Assembly (NCBI RefSeq): GCF_036556685.1
Contig: NZ_CP140614.1
Location: 1,116,001 to 1,180,000 of the forward strand
Source: Sulfurospirillum sp. 1612
GTDB taxonomy: Bacteria > Campylobacterota > Campylobacteria > Campylobacterales > Sulfurospirillaceae
Reading direction: 5' to 3'
DNA length: 64,000 nucleotides
Part shown: piece by piece, positions 19,253-27,913 of the stretch
Layout of the letters: each line of letters opens with the position of its first letter
How positions within the stretch are numbered: the first letter of the stretch is position 1
Notes under the pieces: generated by a model
What the model was told of the DNA's origin: nothing
The model's input: the letters and a program-made list of their open reading frames with translations, nothing else
Databases searched by the model: none
Translations under genes and position numbers: made by a program

Positions 19253-20086
19253 ATGGCTTTTAATTACGATAAATATCTTAGAGTAGAAAAGATGCCAACA
19301 CTGTGGTGTTGGGGATGTGGTGATGGTGTTATCTTGAAATCTGTAATTCGTGCCATTGACAAGATGGGATGGAGTATGGATGATGTTTGTATCGTCTCAG
19401 GTATCGGTTGTAGTGGTCGATTTAGTTCTTATATTGATTGTAACACGGTACATACCACTCATGGTAGAGCTATCGCGTATGCCACGGGTATCAAACTTGC
19501 AAATCCGGACAAACACGTCATCGTAGTTACCGGTGATGGTGATGGCTTGGCAATTGGTGGAAATCATACCATCCACGGGTGTAGAAGAAATATTGATTTG
19601 AATCATATTGTTATTAATAACTTTATTTATGGTCTAACCAATTCACAAACCAGTCCGACAACACCAAAAGGTATGTGGACCGTCACAGCGCAATTTGGAA
19701 ATGTAGATCCTACTTTTGATGCTTGTAAACTAGCAGAAGGGGCTGGAGCCACTTTTATTGGTAGAGAATCTGTTCTTGATCCAAAGAAAATTGAAAAAGT
19801 TCTAGTCGAAGGATTTTCTCATAAAGGGTATTCTTTCTTTGATATTTTTTCAAACTGCCACATTAATCTTGGTAGAAAAAACAAGATGGGAGAAGCGGTT
19901 CTTAATCTAAATTGGATTGATAGCATGACCGTCTCTAAGAAAAAATTTGACGCGATGAGCGAAGAAGAAAAAGTGGGTAAATTCCCGATGGGTGTCTTGA
20001 AAAAAGATGATGATGCACTCGAGTATTGTGAAGCATACGCTAAAGTAATCGAAGCAGCACAAAACAAAACAAAAGTTCAGCTTTAA
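19253..20086 (+). CDS. oorB: 2-oxoglutarate:acceptor oxidoreductase beta subunit
   Basis: The 277-residue TPP-diphosphate-binding subunit shows CWGCGDG, GIGCSGR, the TPP motif VVTGDGDGLAIGGNH and the continuation NNFIYGLTNSQTSPT. The cysteines near the N-terminus are expected for the cluster or TPP environment of OOR beta subunits. It starts one base after the oorA stop. Confidence 0.96.
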   Translation: MAFNYDKYLRVEKMPTLWCWGCGDGVILKSVIRAIDKMGWSMDDVCIVSGIGCSGRFSSYIDCNTVHTTHGRAIAYATGIKLANPDKHVIVVTGDGDGLAIGGNHTIHGCRRNIDLNHIVINNFIYGLTNSQTSPTTPKGMWTVTAQFGNVDPTFDACKLAEGAGATFIGRESVLDPKKIEKVLVEGFSHKGYSFFDIFSNCHINLGRKNKMGEAVLNLNWIDSMTVSKKKFDAMSEEEKVGKFPMGVLKKDDDALEYCEAYAKVIEAAQNKTKVQL

Positions 20087-20101
20087 GGATGGTAAGGTAA
20101 C

Positions 20102-20653
20102 ATGAGAAGACAATTAAGATTTGTAGGAGTCGGCGGTCAAGGTGTTATACTTGCAGGTGAAATTTTAGCTGAAGCAAAAATCGATGATGGTGGTTATGGT
20201 GTCAAAGCCTCAACCTATACATCACAAGTAAGAGGGGGACCGACTAAGGTTGATATTTTACTTGATGATCATGAGATTTTATTTCCTTATGCCAATGAGG
20301 GCGAGATTGAGTTCATGATTGCAACGGCTCAAGTCAGTTATAATAACTTCAAAAATGGTGTCAAAGATGGTGGTGTTATTGTTGTTGAGCCAAATCTTGT
20401 TACTCCAAGTGAAGAAGATAGAAAAAGATGGACGATTTATGATATTCCAATCATTACCATCGCAAAAGAAGAAGTTGGGAATGTTATTACACAATCAGTC
20501 GTGGCACTCTCTATTACCGTTGAGATGACAAAAGTATTAGATCATGAACTGGTTAAAAAGATTATGCTTGAAAAAGTACCTGCAAAAGTACACGAAGCTA
20601 ACCTCAAAGCTTATGAATTAGGTATCAAATACGCCAAACAAGCATTGGCTTAA
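20102..20653 (+). CDS. oorC: 2-oxoglutarate:acceptor oxidoreductase gamma subunit
   Basis: The 183-residue gamma subunit begins LRFVGVGGQGVILAGEILAEA and has the YTSQVRGGPTK segment typical of KorC/OorC. This domain sits at the CoA-handling interface of the complex. It ends the sucCD-oorDABC unit and is followed immediately by a strong terminator. Confidence 0.95.
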   Translation: MRRQLRFVGVGGQGVILAGEILAEAKIDDGGYGVKASTYTSQVRGGPTKVDILLDDHEILFPYANEGEIEFMIATAQVSYNNFKNGVKDGGVIVVEPNLVTPSEEDRKRWTIYDIPIITIAKEEVGNVITQSVVALSITVEMTKVLDHELVKKIMLEKVPAKVHEANLKAYELGIKYAKQALA

Positions 20654-20663
20654 ATGAAGAACC

Positions 20664-20697
20664 AAAGAGCCACTAGAATCTCTAGTGGCTCTTTTTT
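20664..20697 (+). terminator. Rho-independent terminator after oorC
   Basis: A perfect 12-bp stem, AGAGCCACTAGA (20666-20677) with TCTAGTGGCTCT (20681-20692), has a 3-base loop and runs into TTTTT. It starts 10 bases after the oorC stop. The A-run on the 5' side may let it also stop the convergent mdaB transcript. Confidence 0.9.
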
Positions 20698-20709
20698 ATA
20701 TCGTAACCA

Positions 20710-21300
20710 TTATCCAAAATTTTTCTGAAGTAGCGTATCAAGTCTTGATAACTCACGCTCCAAATCCATACCACTTTTAAATATATCATGAATAGAGTAT
20801 GTCTCTAGTGGTTTGGCACCACAAAATTGAAAAAGTTTATGTACGGCAATATTGGCCTCATCAACACTTAAGCCATCAAAAAAACCCTCTTTATTGTCAA
20901 ATTCACTTCTCGGACAATTATAGGTGAGACTTAGCATATATTTTTTCTCTGTCATCAATCCGCCACTACCGTATCGTTTGTTTGGGTCTTTTCTGCTTCG
21001 TCCATCATTGATATAAGTGACACTCCCTGAACCTGCCGAAAAGACTCCATCAATATATTTTTTTGTGACCCAAGGCACACCCATCCAATAGACAGGATAC
21101 TGGAAAAAAATAAAATCAGCCCAATCCAGTTTTTCGAGCTCTTCTTTGACATCATAGTGTTGATCTATGGCCGTTTGCTGTATTTCAAAGCCTTTTTTTT
21201 CTAAGGTTTCAATGACACGAGTAATGATGGTATTGGTCAGATTTCCCTCCGCAATACCTTTATAATATTGGTGACCGTTGATAATCAGGATTTTGTTCAT
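20710..21300 (-). CDS. mdaB: MdaB-type NADPH:quinone reductase (flavodoxin fold)
   Basis: This 196-residue protein carries the flavodoxin-like FMN/FAD fold: MNKILIINGHQYY at the start, FFQYPVYWMGVPW and RYGSGGLMTEKKYMLSLTYN. MdaB homologues in Helicobacter and Campylobacter reduce quinones by two electrons and protect against oxidative stress. It stands alone, convergent with oorC and divergent from tctC. A TATAAT at 21327-21332 on the minus strand and TAAGGAG before the ATG support its start. Confidence 0.88.
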   Translation of the reverse strand: MNKILIINGHQYYKGIAEGNLTNTIITRVIETLEKKGFEIQQTAIDQHYDVKEELEKLDWADFIFFQYPVYWMGVPWVTKKYIDGVFSAGSGSVTYINDGRSRKDPNKRYGSGGLMTEKKYMLSLTYNCPRSEFDNKEGFFDGLSVDEANIAVHKLFQFCGAKPLETYSIHDIFKSGMDLERELSRLDTLLQKNFG

Positions 21301-21326
21301 AGATACTCCTTATAAAATAATACAAA

Positions 21327-21332
21327 ATTATA
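21327..21332 (-). promoter_or_regulatory. -10 element for mdaB
   Basis: The minus strand reads TATAAT here, 27 bases before the mdaB ATG, with AAGGAG between. The expected transcript start is near 21320. Confidence 0.45.
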
Positions 21333-21360
21333 GTTCTTCTTAACTTAATAATCCCTTGCT

Positions 21361-21373
21361 TTACTTTTAGTAA
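21361..21373. promoter_or_regulatory. Palindrome TTACTtttAGTAA between mdaB and tctC
   Basis: A short perfect inverted repeat (5-bp arms, 3-base spacer) followed by a further GTAA lies about 30 bases upstream of the mdaB -10 in the divergent control region. TACT-N-AGTA half-sites are used by HxlR/MarR-type redox regulators, and mdaB-like genes are often under such control. The link is inferred. Short A+T-rich repeats like this also arise by chance. Confidence 0.3.
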
Positions 21374-21497
21374 GTAATGAAATAATATGTACTTAAACTT
21401 GTTTATCATGATATTATTTTATTCAAAGAATCCATTTAGTTAAATCTCTTTTTATATATCTTTCGTTACTATATATAAATTTTTTAAAGGAGATTTG

Positions 21498-22439
21498 ATG
21501 AAAAAACTTGTTTCATTAGTTTTGTTGGTTGCGTCAATTTTTGCCATTGACACTCTGGCTGCTTATCCTTCTAAAACTATCAAATTGATAGTGCCTTCAA
21601 AAGCAGGAGGTTCGACAGATACAACAGCGAGATTGTTCGTAGAAACTGCTAAAAAATACTGGAAAGATGCAGATTTTATAGTAGTCGATAAACCAGGGTC
21701 TGGTGGATTGATGGGTTTTGAAGCAGAAGCGCGAGCACGAGCTGATGGCTACACCATAGGTTTGATGTTTACCCCGCAATTAGTCGCGCATATTGTTGCA
21801 AAGCGTGCATCTTATACTTTGGATTCTTTCAAGATTATCGGAAATGTTGCAGAAGATCCGGAAATCATTGTTGTGAGTGCAAAAAGTAAGATCAAAAATA
21901 TAGCAGACCTAATCAAAGCAGCAAAATCAAAACGTTTTACTGTTGCGGTTAATGGTATCGGAAGTGATGATTTCTTGGCAGCTAAAAACTTTGAAAGTAT
22001 TGAAGGGGTTACCTTTAATTTGATGCCAACTAAAGGTTCTACGGAGCAAAAAGCAGCGATTTTAGGAAATCATGTTGATGCGGCATTTATGAATCTATCG
22101 CAAATGCTTTCACAACATAAAGCGGGTAAGGCGCGTATTATTGCTATCCTTTCCAAAAAAAGATCCTCTGTGGCTCCGGATATCAAAACAGGCTTAGAGC
22201 AAAATTACAGTGGCTTGATGACAGCAACGAGAGGTATTGTTATTGGAGCCAAAGTCAAAAAATCTATCGCAGACAAAATCACAGACCTTTATACCAAAGT
22301 CGTCAATGACCCAAGTTTCCAAGAAAAATGTGCGAAGAGCTATATTTTCTTAAACTTGATGAATGGTGCAGAATATAAAGCTTATTTAGAATCGTTGCAA
22401 AAAACGACTCAAAAAGTTTATGATGCGACCCCTTGGTAA
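21498..22439 (+). CDS. tctC: Tripartite tricarboxylate transporter binding protein TctC (Bug family)
   Basis: This is the periplasmic substrate-binding protein. A signal peptide (MKKLVSLVLLVASIFAIDTLA) precedes the Bug-family start AYPSKTIKLIVPSKAGGSTDTTAR. Further family segments are VVDKPGSGGLMGFEA and FNLMPTKGSTEQKAAILGNHVDAAF. The ATG at 21498 is preceded by AAAGGAG at five bases; a TTG one codon upstream is in frame but less likely. TctBA follow. Citrate or a related carboxylate is the family-level expectation, but the ligand is not readable from sequence. Confidence 0.92.
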   Translation: MKKLVSLVLLVASIFAIDTLAAYPSKTIKLIVPSKAGGSTDTTARLFVETAKKYWKDADFIVVDKPGSGGLMGFEAEARARADGYTIGLMFTPQLVAHIVAKRASYTLDSFKIIGNVAEDPEIIVVSAKSKIKNIADLIKAAKSKRFTVAVNGIGSDDFLAAKNFESIEGVTFNLMPTKGSTEQKAAILGNHVDAAFMNLSQMLSQHKAGKARIIAILSKKRSSVAPDIKTGLEQNYSGLMTATRGIVIGAKVKKSIADKITDLYTKVVNDPSFQEKCAKSYIFLNLMNGAEYKAYLESLQKTTQKVYDATPW

Positions 22440-22444
22440 CATAA

Positions 22445-22897
22445 ATGAGTAAAAAATATCTTGATATCGGGTTAAGTATATTTTTTATCGTTCTTGCAGT
22501 ACTGCTTTATCGCAGTACTGCATCCTTCCCAAAATCTACGATTTTTACGACGGCAGTTTACATCAAATTCCTTGCTATCTCCTTGGGATTGGCTGGTGTT
22601 GTATATTTTTTTAATGCCATAATCTCAGATAAATATATTAAAATTGTTTTTACACATAATCCTAAAAAGTTTTTTTTATTAATCCTCTCACTTGTTGTCT
22701 ATGTGTGGGTGATGCACTATTTAGGATTTATAGTATCAACTTTGATATTTTTACCAGTGACGATGAGATTCATGGGTTATAATGCTTTTATAAAATCGTT
22801 GTTCATCTCTATTGGAATTGCTCTTTTTGTCTATTTTCTATTTGAAAGAATCTTTGAAATCCAACTTCCTGAGATGATGATTTTCATGCAAAACTAA
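22445..22897 (+). CDS. tctB: Tripartite tricarboxylate transporter small membrane subunit TctB
   Basis: The 150-residue protein has four predicted membrane helices and the usual arrangement of TctB: a short N-terminal helix, a positively charged loop, then YVWVMHYLGFIVSTLIFLP and a C-terminal helix. It lies between tctC and tctA with 5- and 10-base gaps. Sequence conservation in TctB is poor, so position and topology carry the call. Confidence 0.85.
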   Translation: MSKKYLDIGLSIFFIVLAVLLYRSTASFPKSTIFTTAVYIKFLAISLGLAGVVYFFNAIISDKYIKIVFTHNPKKFFLLILSLVVYVWVMHYLGFIVSTLIFLPVTMRFMGYNAFIKSLFISIGIALFVYFLFERIFEIQLPEMMIFMQN

Positions 22898-22907
22898 GGA
22901 TGCTATC

Positions 22908-24386
22908 ATGATGTTAGAAGCTTTACAAGCTGTGATGAGTGTGGATGTGATACTAGCTGTGACTATTGGCTCGATCTCCGGCATTCTGATTGGAGGAATG
23001 CCCGGTCTTACTGCGACAATGGCAGTGGCACTTTTGATTCCGATTACATTCTCATTTTCTCCTTTAATAGGGTTGGCGTTGATGGGTGGTGTCTATTGTG
23101 GCGCGATGTATGGTGGATCGATTTCGGCGATTTTACTCTCTACCCCAGGGACTCCTGCTGCTGCAGCCACAGCATTAGAGGGGTATCCTCTTACCAAGCA
23201 AGGCAAAGGTGGTTTAGCCCTCAAAGTTTCAGTAATCGCTAGTTTCATCGGAGGGACATTCTCTGTTGTTGTACTACTTTTAGTGTCTCCACTTTTATCA
23301 GAATTCGCGCTAAAGTTTGGGCCTCCTGAGTATTTTTTATTGGCATTGATGGGATTAACAGGGGTCATATCAGTCTCAAGTGGTGGCTTGACTAAAGGAA
23401 TTATTTCAGGATTGATAGGACTTATTATTGCTTTGATTGGAACCGATGCGATGAGTGGAACTTTGCGCTATACGTTTCATATCGTCGATTTGTATGAGGG
23501 AGTTTCCTTTATGCCCGCACTCATCGGGATGTTCTCCATCGCACAAATGCTCTCACTTGTCGGAGAGAAGCGCATCGCCAATGAAGATATTGACCTCTCC
23601 ACGATTAAACGAGACAAAATGCCCAAAGGAATGGCCCCTTTTATCACACTCGGAACAGCTGTGGGTACTATTGTGGGGATTATCCCCGGTGAAGGTGCTA
23701 CGATAGCCGCATTTGTCTCTTATAATATGGCCAAGCAAAAATCAAAATTTAAAAATCTCTTTGGCAAAGGAAACCCCGAAGGGATTGCGGCGGCTGAGAG
23801 TGGTAATAATGCTTGCGTCGGTGGTTCTCTTGTCCCACTTTTGACGTTAGGAATTCCTGGCAATACGGTCTCAGCAGCCTTGATGGGAGGTCTCATGATA
23901 CAAGGGTTAATTCCCGGTCCTGAACTCTTTACAAAATATGGGCAGATTACTTATGGATTTATTTTATCGCTTTTTATCGCGAATATTGTTTTTTTGATAG
24001 TGGGACTCTTTTTTGCACCTTATTTTGCGAAAATCTCACTAATTCCTGCTTCGGTTTTGATTTCGGCCATTAGTATCTTTGCTATTATTGGTTCGTATGC
24101 GATAAATAACAATATGTTTGATGTTTGGTTGATGCTATTGTTTGCTTTTGGAGGTTTTTTCCTCAATAAATTAGGCTTTTCCTTGAGTGCCATTATTTTA
24201 GGGATGATTTTGGGGCCTATTGCAGAATCAGGCTTTGCACAAGCATTGACGATATCAGGTGGCACCTATGGTATCTTTTTTGCCTCTATCCCTGCGAAGA
24301 TTTTGTGGGTGATTATTATTGTTCTATTGTTGCAGCCAATGTGGGGATATTATCGCAGTAAAAAAATCAGAAATATTGCATCTTAG
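22908..24386 (+). CDS. tctA: Tripartite tricarboxylate transporter large membrane subunit TctA
   Basis: The 492-residue permease has around twelve helices and two repeated signature loops: GGMPGLTATMAVALLIPITF with LLSTPGTPAAAATALEGYP, and GIIPGEGATIAAFVSYNMA with PLLTLGIPGNTVSAALMGG. Both are classic for TctA. AAGGA lies seven bases before the first of two adjacent ATGs. No TctDE two-component regulator is nearby, unlike many proteobacterial tct loci. Confidence 0.95.
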   Translation: MMLEALQAVMSVDVILAVTIGSISGILIGGMPGLTATMAVALLIPITFSFSPLIGLALMGGVYCGAMYGGSISAILLSTPGTPAAAATALEGYPLTKQGKGGLALKVSVIASFIGGTFSVVVLLLVSPLLSEFALKFGPPEYFLLALMGLTGVISVSSGGLTKGIISGLIGLIIALIGTDAMSGTLRYTFHIVDLYEGVSFMPALIGMFSIAQMLSLVGEKRIANEDIDLSTIKRDKMPKGMAPFITLGTAVGTIVGIIPGEGATIAAFVSYNMAKQKSKFKNLFGKGNPEGIAAAESGNNACVGGSLVPLLTLGIPGNTVSAALMGGLMIQGLIPGPELFTKYGQITYGFILSLFIANIVFLIVGLFFAPYFAKISLIPASVLISAISIFAIIGSYAINNNMFDVWLMLLFAFGGFFLNKLGFSLSAIILGMILGPIAESGFAQALTISGGTYGIFFASIPAKILWVIIIVLLLQPMWGYYRSKKIRNIAS

Positions 24387-24394
24387 GTCTAATA

Positions 24395-25936
24395 ATGGAT
24401 CCCAACAAATTTATAAAAATCACAAATTCTAATGAATTTGAGATAAAAGTAAGCTATCCTGCTGATGAAAACAAGAAAAAAACGCAGTACAATATCAGTA
24501 TTTATATGTTTTTGCCAGAGAGTCTTGGAATTGATGAGCAAACCTATTCAAAACAAGCATTTTATAGTCATTATTTGGGGTATATTCGGCTTATTACCCC
24601 AGAATATAATGTCCAAACGTTATCAAAACGATTATCTAATTTAATTGAATTTTTCAAGACAGGCATGAATGAAGAAGAAAAATTTGAATACATAAACTAT
24701 GAAATAAAGATGATTGTATGCTCTTATGTTAATTATCTCAAAGATTTTACACACAATATAGAAGACAATGGTGTGGATGCAGAAAAGATGCGTATTTTTG
24801 TAGAAGATATTAAAAAATTTGATGATTTAAAAATAGAAATTTTTACTTTGAGTAACGCATCAAAACAAGACAATATCAAACATCTGATTTCATTTTCAGC
24901 TGAATATATTAGTCTGGTGACACAAAATTATCTTTTTTTAATTAATCTCTCTTTGCGGAAAAACGAGTCCTTACATCGTGACACGATTGGTAAAATTATC
25001 ACTGTCATTAATGATGAAATTGCGTTTGAAAAAGAGAATAAAATGCCTTATATTTCAACAGATGAGAGAATGAATGAAAAAGTGATATTTCGGCATGGAA
25101 TTTTCAAAAAATATTTTTATAGTATTCTTTTTCTCAAACAAGATTCGCAAAAAGACGCCGTAAAAATAAGACAAATATATTATGCTTTAGCTGCTGGAAT
25201 TGCGATGCTATTTGCTACTTCGGTTGTCTTTTATATGCAACAAAAATATGGAAAGTTTACTGCGCCATTTTTTGCAGCTTTGGTAATCAGCTATATGTTT
25301 AAAGACCGAATCAAGGATATTTTTAAGAATTATTTTGAACAAAAACTAAAGATTAAAGCGTATGATTTTAGAAATAAAATATACGATATGGAACGCCAAA
25401 AGCTTTTTGGATTTATCAAAGAGAGAGTCCAATTTATCAAAAAAGAGACGATAAGTGAAGATATTAAAAATACGCGATTATTAAATACAGATAATAGAAT
25501 TTCGACTTGGTTTGTCAATGAAAATATATTGAAATATGAGAAAAATATCACACTAATCAATAAAAATATCAAAGATGCGTATGGCAATTCTATCAAAGGA
25601 ATTACTGATATTATGCGCTTTGATATTACACGATTTACGAGAAAAATGGATGAGTCCAAAGTGCCACTGTATCGTGTGAATCAGAACAATATTTATGGTA
25701 CTAAAGTGTATCATTTGAATGTTGTTGTTGATTTTAGTTCTGAAGATCACAAGAATATTCATAAGATTAGACTTATTTTAACCAAAAAAGGTATTAAGAG
25801 AATTGAAATTCCAGATGGAGATATTGAAATATTTCCTGGAAATATGAAAAAACGAAACAAAGATTGGTTTCCTTTTAAAAAAGATGGTTCCATCAAGCAA
25901 GTATTTGATTTTAAGAAAGAACCACAAGATGGATAG
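24395..25936 (+). CDS. Unknown 513-residue protein with two central membrane helices
   Basis: I do not recognise a family. About 260 N-terminal residues are soluble, mostly helical and rich in Lys, Glu and Asn. Two membrane segments follow at about 262-281 and 287-302, separated by a short Lys-containing turn, so both large domains should face the cytoplasm. The C-terminal 210 residues begin with a basic helical stretch (DRIKDIFKNYFEQKLKIKAYDFRNKIYD) and end in a beta-rich region. The gene starts 9 bases after tctA and overlaps the flavoprotein gene by 8, so it is probably cotranscribed. Codon use looks like its neighbours. Confidence 0.75.
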   Translation: MDPNKFIKITNSNEFEIKVSYPADENKKKTQYNISIYMFLPESLGIDEQTYSKQAFYSHYLGYIRLITPEYNVQTLSKRLSNLIEFFKTGMNEEEKFEYINYEIKMIVCSYVNYLKDFTHNIEDNGVDAEKMRIFVEDIKKFDDLKIEIFTLSNASKQDNIKHLISFSAEYISLVTQNYLFLINLSLRKNESLHRDTIGKIITVINDEIAFEKENKMPYISTDERMNEKVIFRHGIFKKYFYSILFLKQDSQKDAVKIRQIYYALAAGIAMLFATSVVFYMQQKYGKFTAPFFAALVISYMFKDRIKDIFKNYFEQKLKIKAYDFRNKIYDMERQKLFGFIKERVQFIKKETISEDIKNTRLLNTDNRISTWFVNENILKYEKNITLINKNIKDAYGNSIKGITDIMRFDITRFTRKMDESKVPLYRVNQNNIYGTKVYHLNVVVDFSSEDHKNIHKIRLILTKKGIKRIEIPDGDIEIFPGNMKKRNKDWFPFKKDGSIKQVFDFKKEPQDG

Positions 25937-27164
25937 CTTTGATCTTATTGTGGTAGGCTCAGGAGCTGCTGGGCTTATCAGTGCTATCAAAGCTGCGCGA
26001 GATGGTAAACGGGTACTGTTGCTTGAAAAACTCTCCAAAATTGCAGCTAAACTTAAAGCAACTGGCGGAGGGAGATGTAACCTGAGCAATACACTCTCGA
26101 ATGAGAATTTTATGGAACGTTTTGGAAGAGAAGGGCGTTTTATGAGAGATGCACTTGAGCGTTTTGATTACAAAGATTTGAGAGCCTTTTTTTTGGAGAT
26201 TGGCGTTGAAACACATGCGCCTGATGGTCATCGGATATTTCCTATCTCTCACCAATCTGTCACGATTATTGCCGCATTAAAAAAGGAGCTAGAAAAAAGA
26301 GGTGTGACGCTCCTGTGTTCTTGCGAAGTGCAACGTATCTCTCATGAAGAAGATGCTTTGTTTATGGTCTCCTCATCGCAGGGTGATTTTTGGTCTAAAA
26401 ATATCATTATTGCCACAGGAGGGTTAGGATATCCCGTACTTGGAGCACAGGGAGATGGATACCGATTTGCTGCATCTTTTGGGCATAAAATCACCGACTT
26501 GAGTCCGGCGATGATGCCCCTAAAAGTCGAAGAGACATGGGTGGGAGATTGTCGTGCGGATACGATTGCCAAGGTGGAGATGCGAGTGGATTTGCCAAAA
26601 TCCAAAAAACTTCGTGCCAAAGGAGATCTTATTTTCACTAAAAATGGTATCCGTGGACCTGTAGTTTTAGATTTTGCACGATTTGTGACGCCTTTGCTCA
26701 AAACTCACGAACGTGTTCCTATCGTGATGAATTTGACTAAAGGAATGCATGAAGAAGAGATCATCAACTATCTTAAAAATGAGGCAAAAAAAGATTCCAA
26801 AAAGACGATTTTAGAACATCTTCATACGGTGTTGCCTCTTTCTGTCGCAAAAGCACTGTGTTGGCAAGCTAAAGTTGATACATCCCTGCGATATTCCGCG
26901 ATTGAAGGATTCAAAAAAAATCGATTGATTAAGCTTTTGGCTTGGACGCCACTGCATATAACCGGTCATGATGGATTTGAAAAAGCGATGATTACCCGTG
27001 GTGGGGTGAGTTTGAAAGAAATCGATCCCAAAACGATGCAAAGCAAACGTGTCAAAGGTTTGTACTTTTGTGGCGAAGTGATGGATTTAGATGGGCCTTG
27101 TGGAGGTTTCAATCTTCAATGGTCTTTTTCAAGTGGTTATTTAGCTGGATCATTATCACAATAA
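25929..27164 (+). CDS. HI0933/YhiN-family FAD-binding oxidoreductase (BaiN-like)
   Basis: The 411-residue flavoprotein has an N-terminal dinucleotide-binding motif VVGSGAAGLISAIKAARDG, the family segment LKATGGGRCNLSN, GGLGYPVLGAQGDGY, and a C-terminal FAD motif GLYFCGEVMDLDGPCGGFNLQWSFSSG. These are the hallmarks of the HI0933-like group, often annotated as aminoacetone oxidase or BaiN. The physiological substrate is not established for most members. The ATG at 25929 overlaps the preceding gene; an earlier in-frame ATG would add 15 residues before the FAD motif. Confidence 0.88.
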   Translation: MDSFDLIVVGSGAAGLISAIKAARDGKRVLLLEKLSKIAAKLKATGGGRCNLSNTLSNENFMERFGREGRFMRDALERFDYKDLRAFFLEIGVETHAPDGHRIFPISHQSVTIIAALKKELEKRGVTLLCSCEVQRISHEEDALFMVSSSQGDFWSKNIIIATGGLGYPVLGAQGDGYRFAASFGHKITDLSPAMMPLKVEETWVGDCRADTIAKVEMRVDLPKSKKLRAKGDLIFTKNGIRGPVVLDFARFVTPLLKTHERVPIVMNLTKGMHEEEIINYLKNEAKKDSKKTILEHLHTVLPLSVAKALCWQAKVDTSLRYSAIEGFKKNRLIKLLAWTPLHITGHDGFEKAMITRGGVSLKEIDPKTMQSKRVKGLYFCGEVMDLDGPCGGFNLQWSFSSGYLAGSLSQ

Positions 27165-27181
27165 AAGTCTCATGATACTTT

Positions 27182-27207
27182 TCAGGTAAGAAAATCTCCT
27201 TACCTGA
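27182..27207. terminator. Hairpin between convergent genes
   Basis: A 9-bp perfect stem, TCAGGTAAG (27182-27190) with CTTACCTGA (27199-27207), and an 8-base loop lie between the convergent flavoprotein and yggS genes. There is no long T-run on either side, so termination would be weak or Rho-assisted. Confidence 0.4.
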
Positions 27208-27232
27208 TTGATTATGAGTGATATATGTGTTG

Positions 27233-27913
27233 TTATTGTTTAAAAAGGCGACTGCCGATTCTGAGTATATTAGCACCGCATTCTACGGCGAGTTCATAAT
27301 CATTACTCATGCCCATAGAACAATATTTAGCCCCTTTTCCTTGAAGTGATTCAAAGATATTGTATGTCGTCTCAAAGCTCTTTTTGATTTGTTTTTGATC
27401 ATCACTATGCGCTCCGATACTCATCACTCCTTTAAGATTGATATGTGGGCATGTTGCGATAATCTGATCGTAGATTGCGATAGCTTCTTCTGGCATGACG
27501 CCTGCTTTTTGAGCTTCATAGGCACTGTTGATTTGCAGCAAGACATTCATCGTCTTCTTTTTAGCTTCCAATCTTTTGTTAATCTCCACCGCCATGTCAA
27601 GAGAACTACAAGAGTGCATTAACGTCGGATTGAGATCAATGAGCGCATTGATTTTATTGGTTTGTAATCGACCGATAAAATGCCACTCTATGGGTAGTGA
27701 TTCTAAGGTTTTTGCTTTCTCTTTGAGGTCTTGCACACGATTCTCACCAAACGCTCTTTGTCCGATGGTGTACATCTTCGCAATGGCATCGGCATCGACA
27801 CTTTTGCTCACGGCAATAATTTTGATGATTTGATGTTGATTGACACGCACTCTGACGTCTTCAATCTTTGTTAATACATCATCATAGCGTTGTTCTAAAA
27901 ATTCTTTAGTCAT
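27233..27913 (-). CDS. YggS/PLPBP-type pyridoxal phosphate homeostasis protein
   Basis: The 226-residue single-domain alanine-racemase-fold protein binds PLP through the lysine of IIAVSKSVDADAIAKM. Other family segments are RAFGENRVQDLKEK, WHFIGRLQTNKINAL, CSSLDMAVEINKRL and SMGMSNDYELAVECGANILRIGSRLF. It buffers PLP and keto-acid levels and has no known catalytic turnover. Its ATG overlaps the rseP stop (ATGA), making it the last gene of the minus-strand operon. Confidence 0.94.
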   Translation of the reverse strand: MTKEFLEQRYDDVLTKIEDVRVRVNQHQIIKIIAVSKSVDADAIAKMYTIGQRAFGENRVQDLKEKAKTLESLPIEWHFIGRLQTNKINALIDLNPTLMHSCSSLDMAVEINKRLEAKKKTMNVLLQINSAYEAQKAGVMPEEAIAIYDQIIATCPHINLKGVMSIGAHSDDQKQIKKSFETTYNIFESLQGKGAKYCSMGMSNDYELAVECGANILRIGSRLFKQ

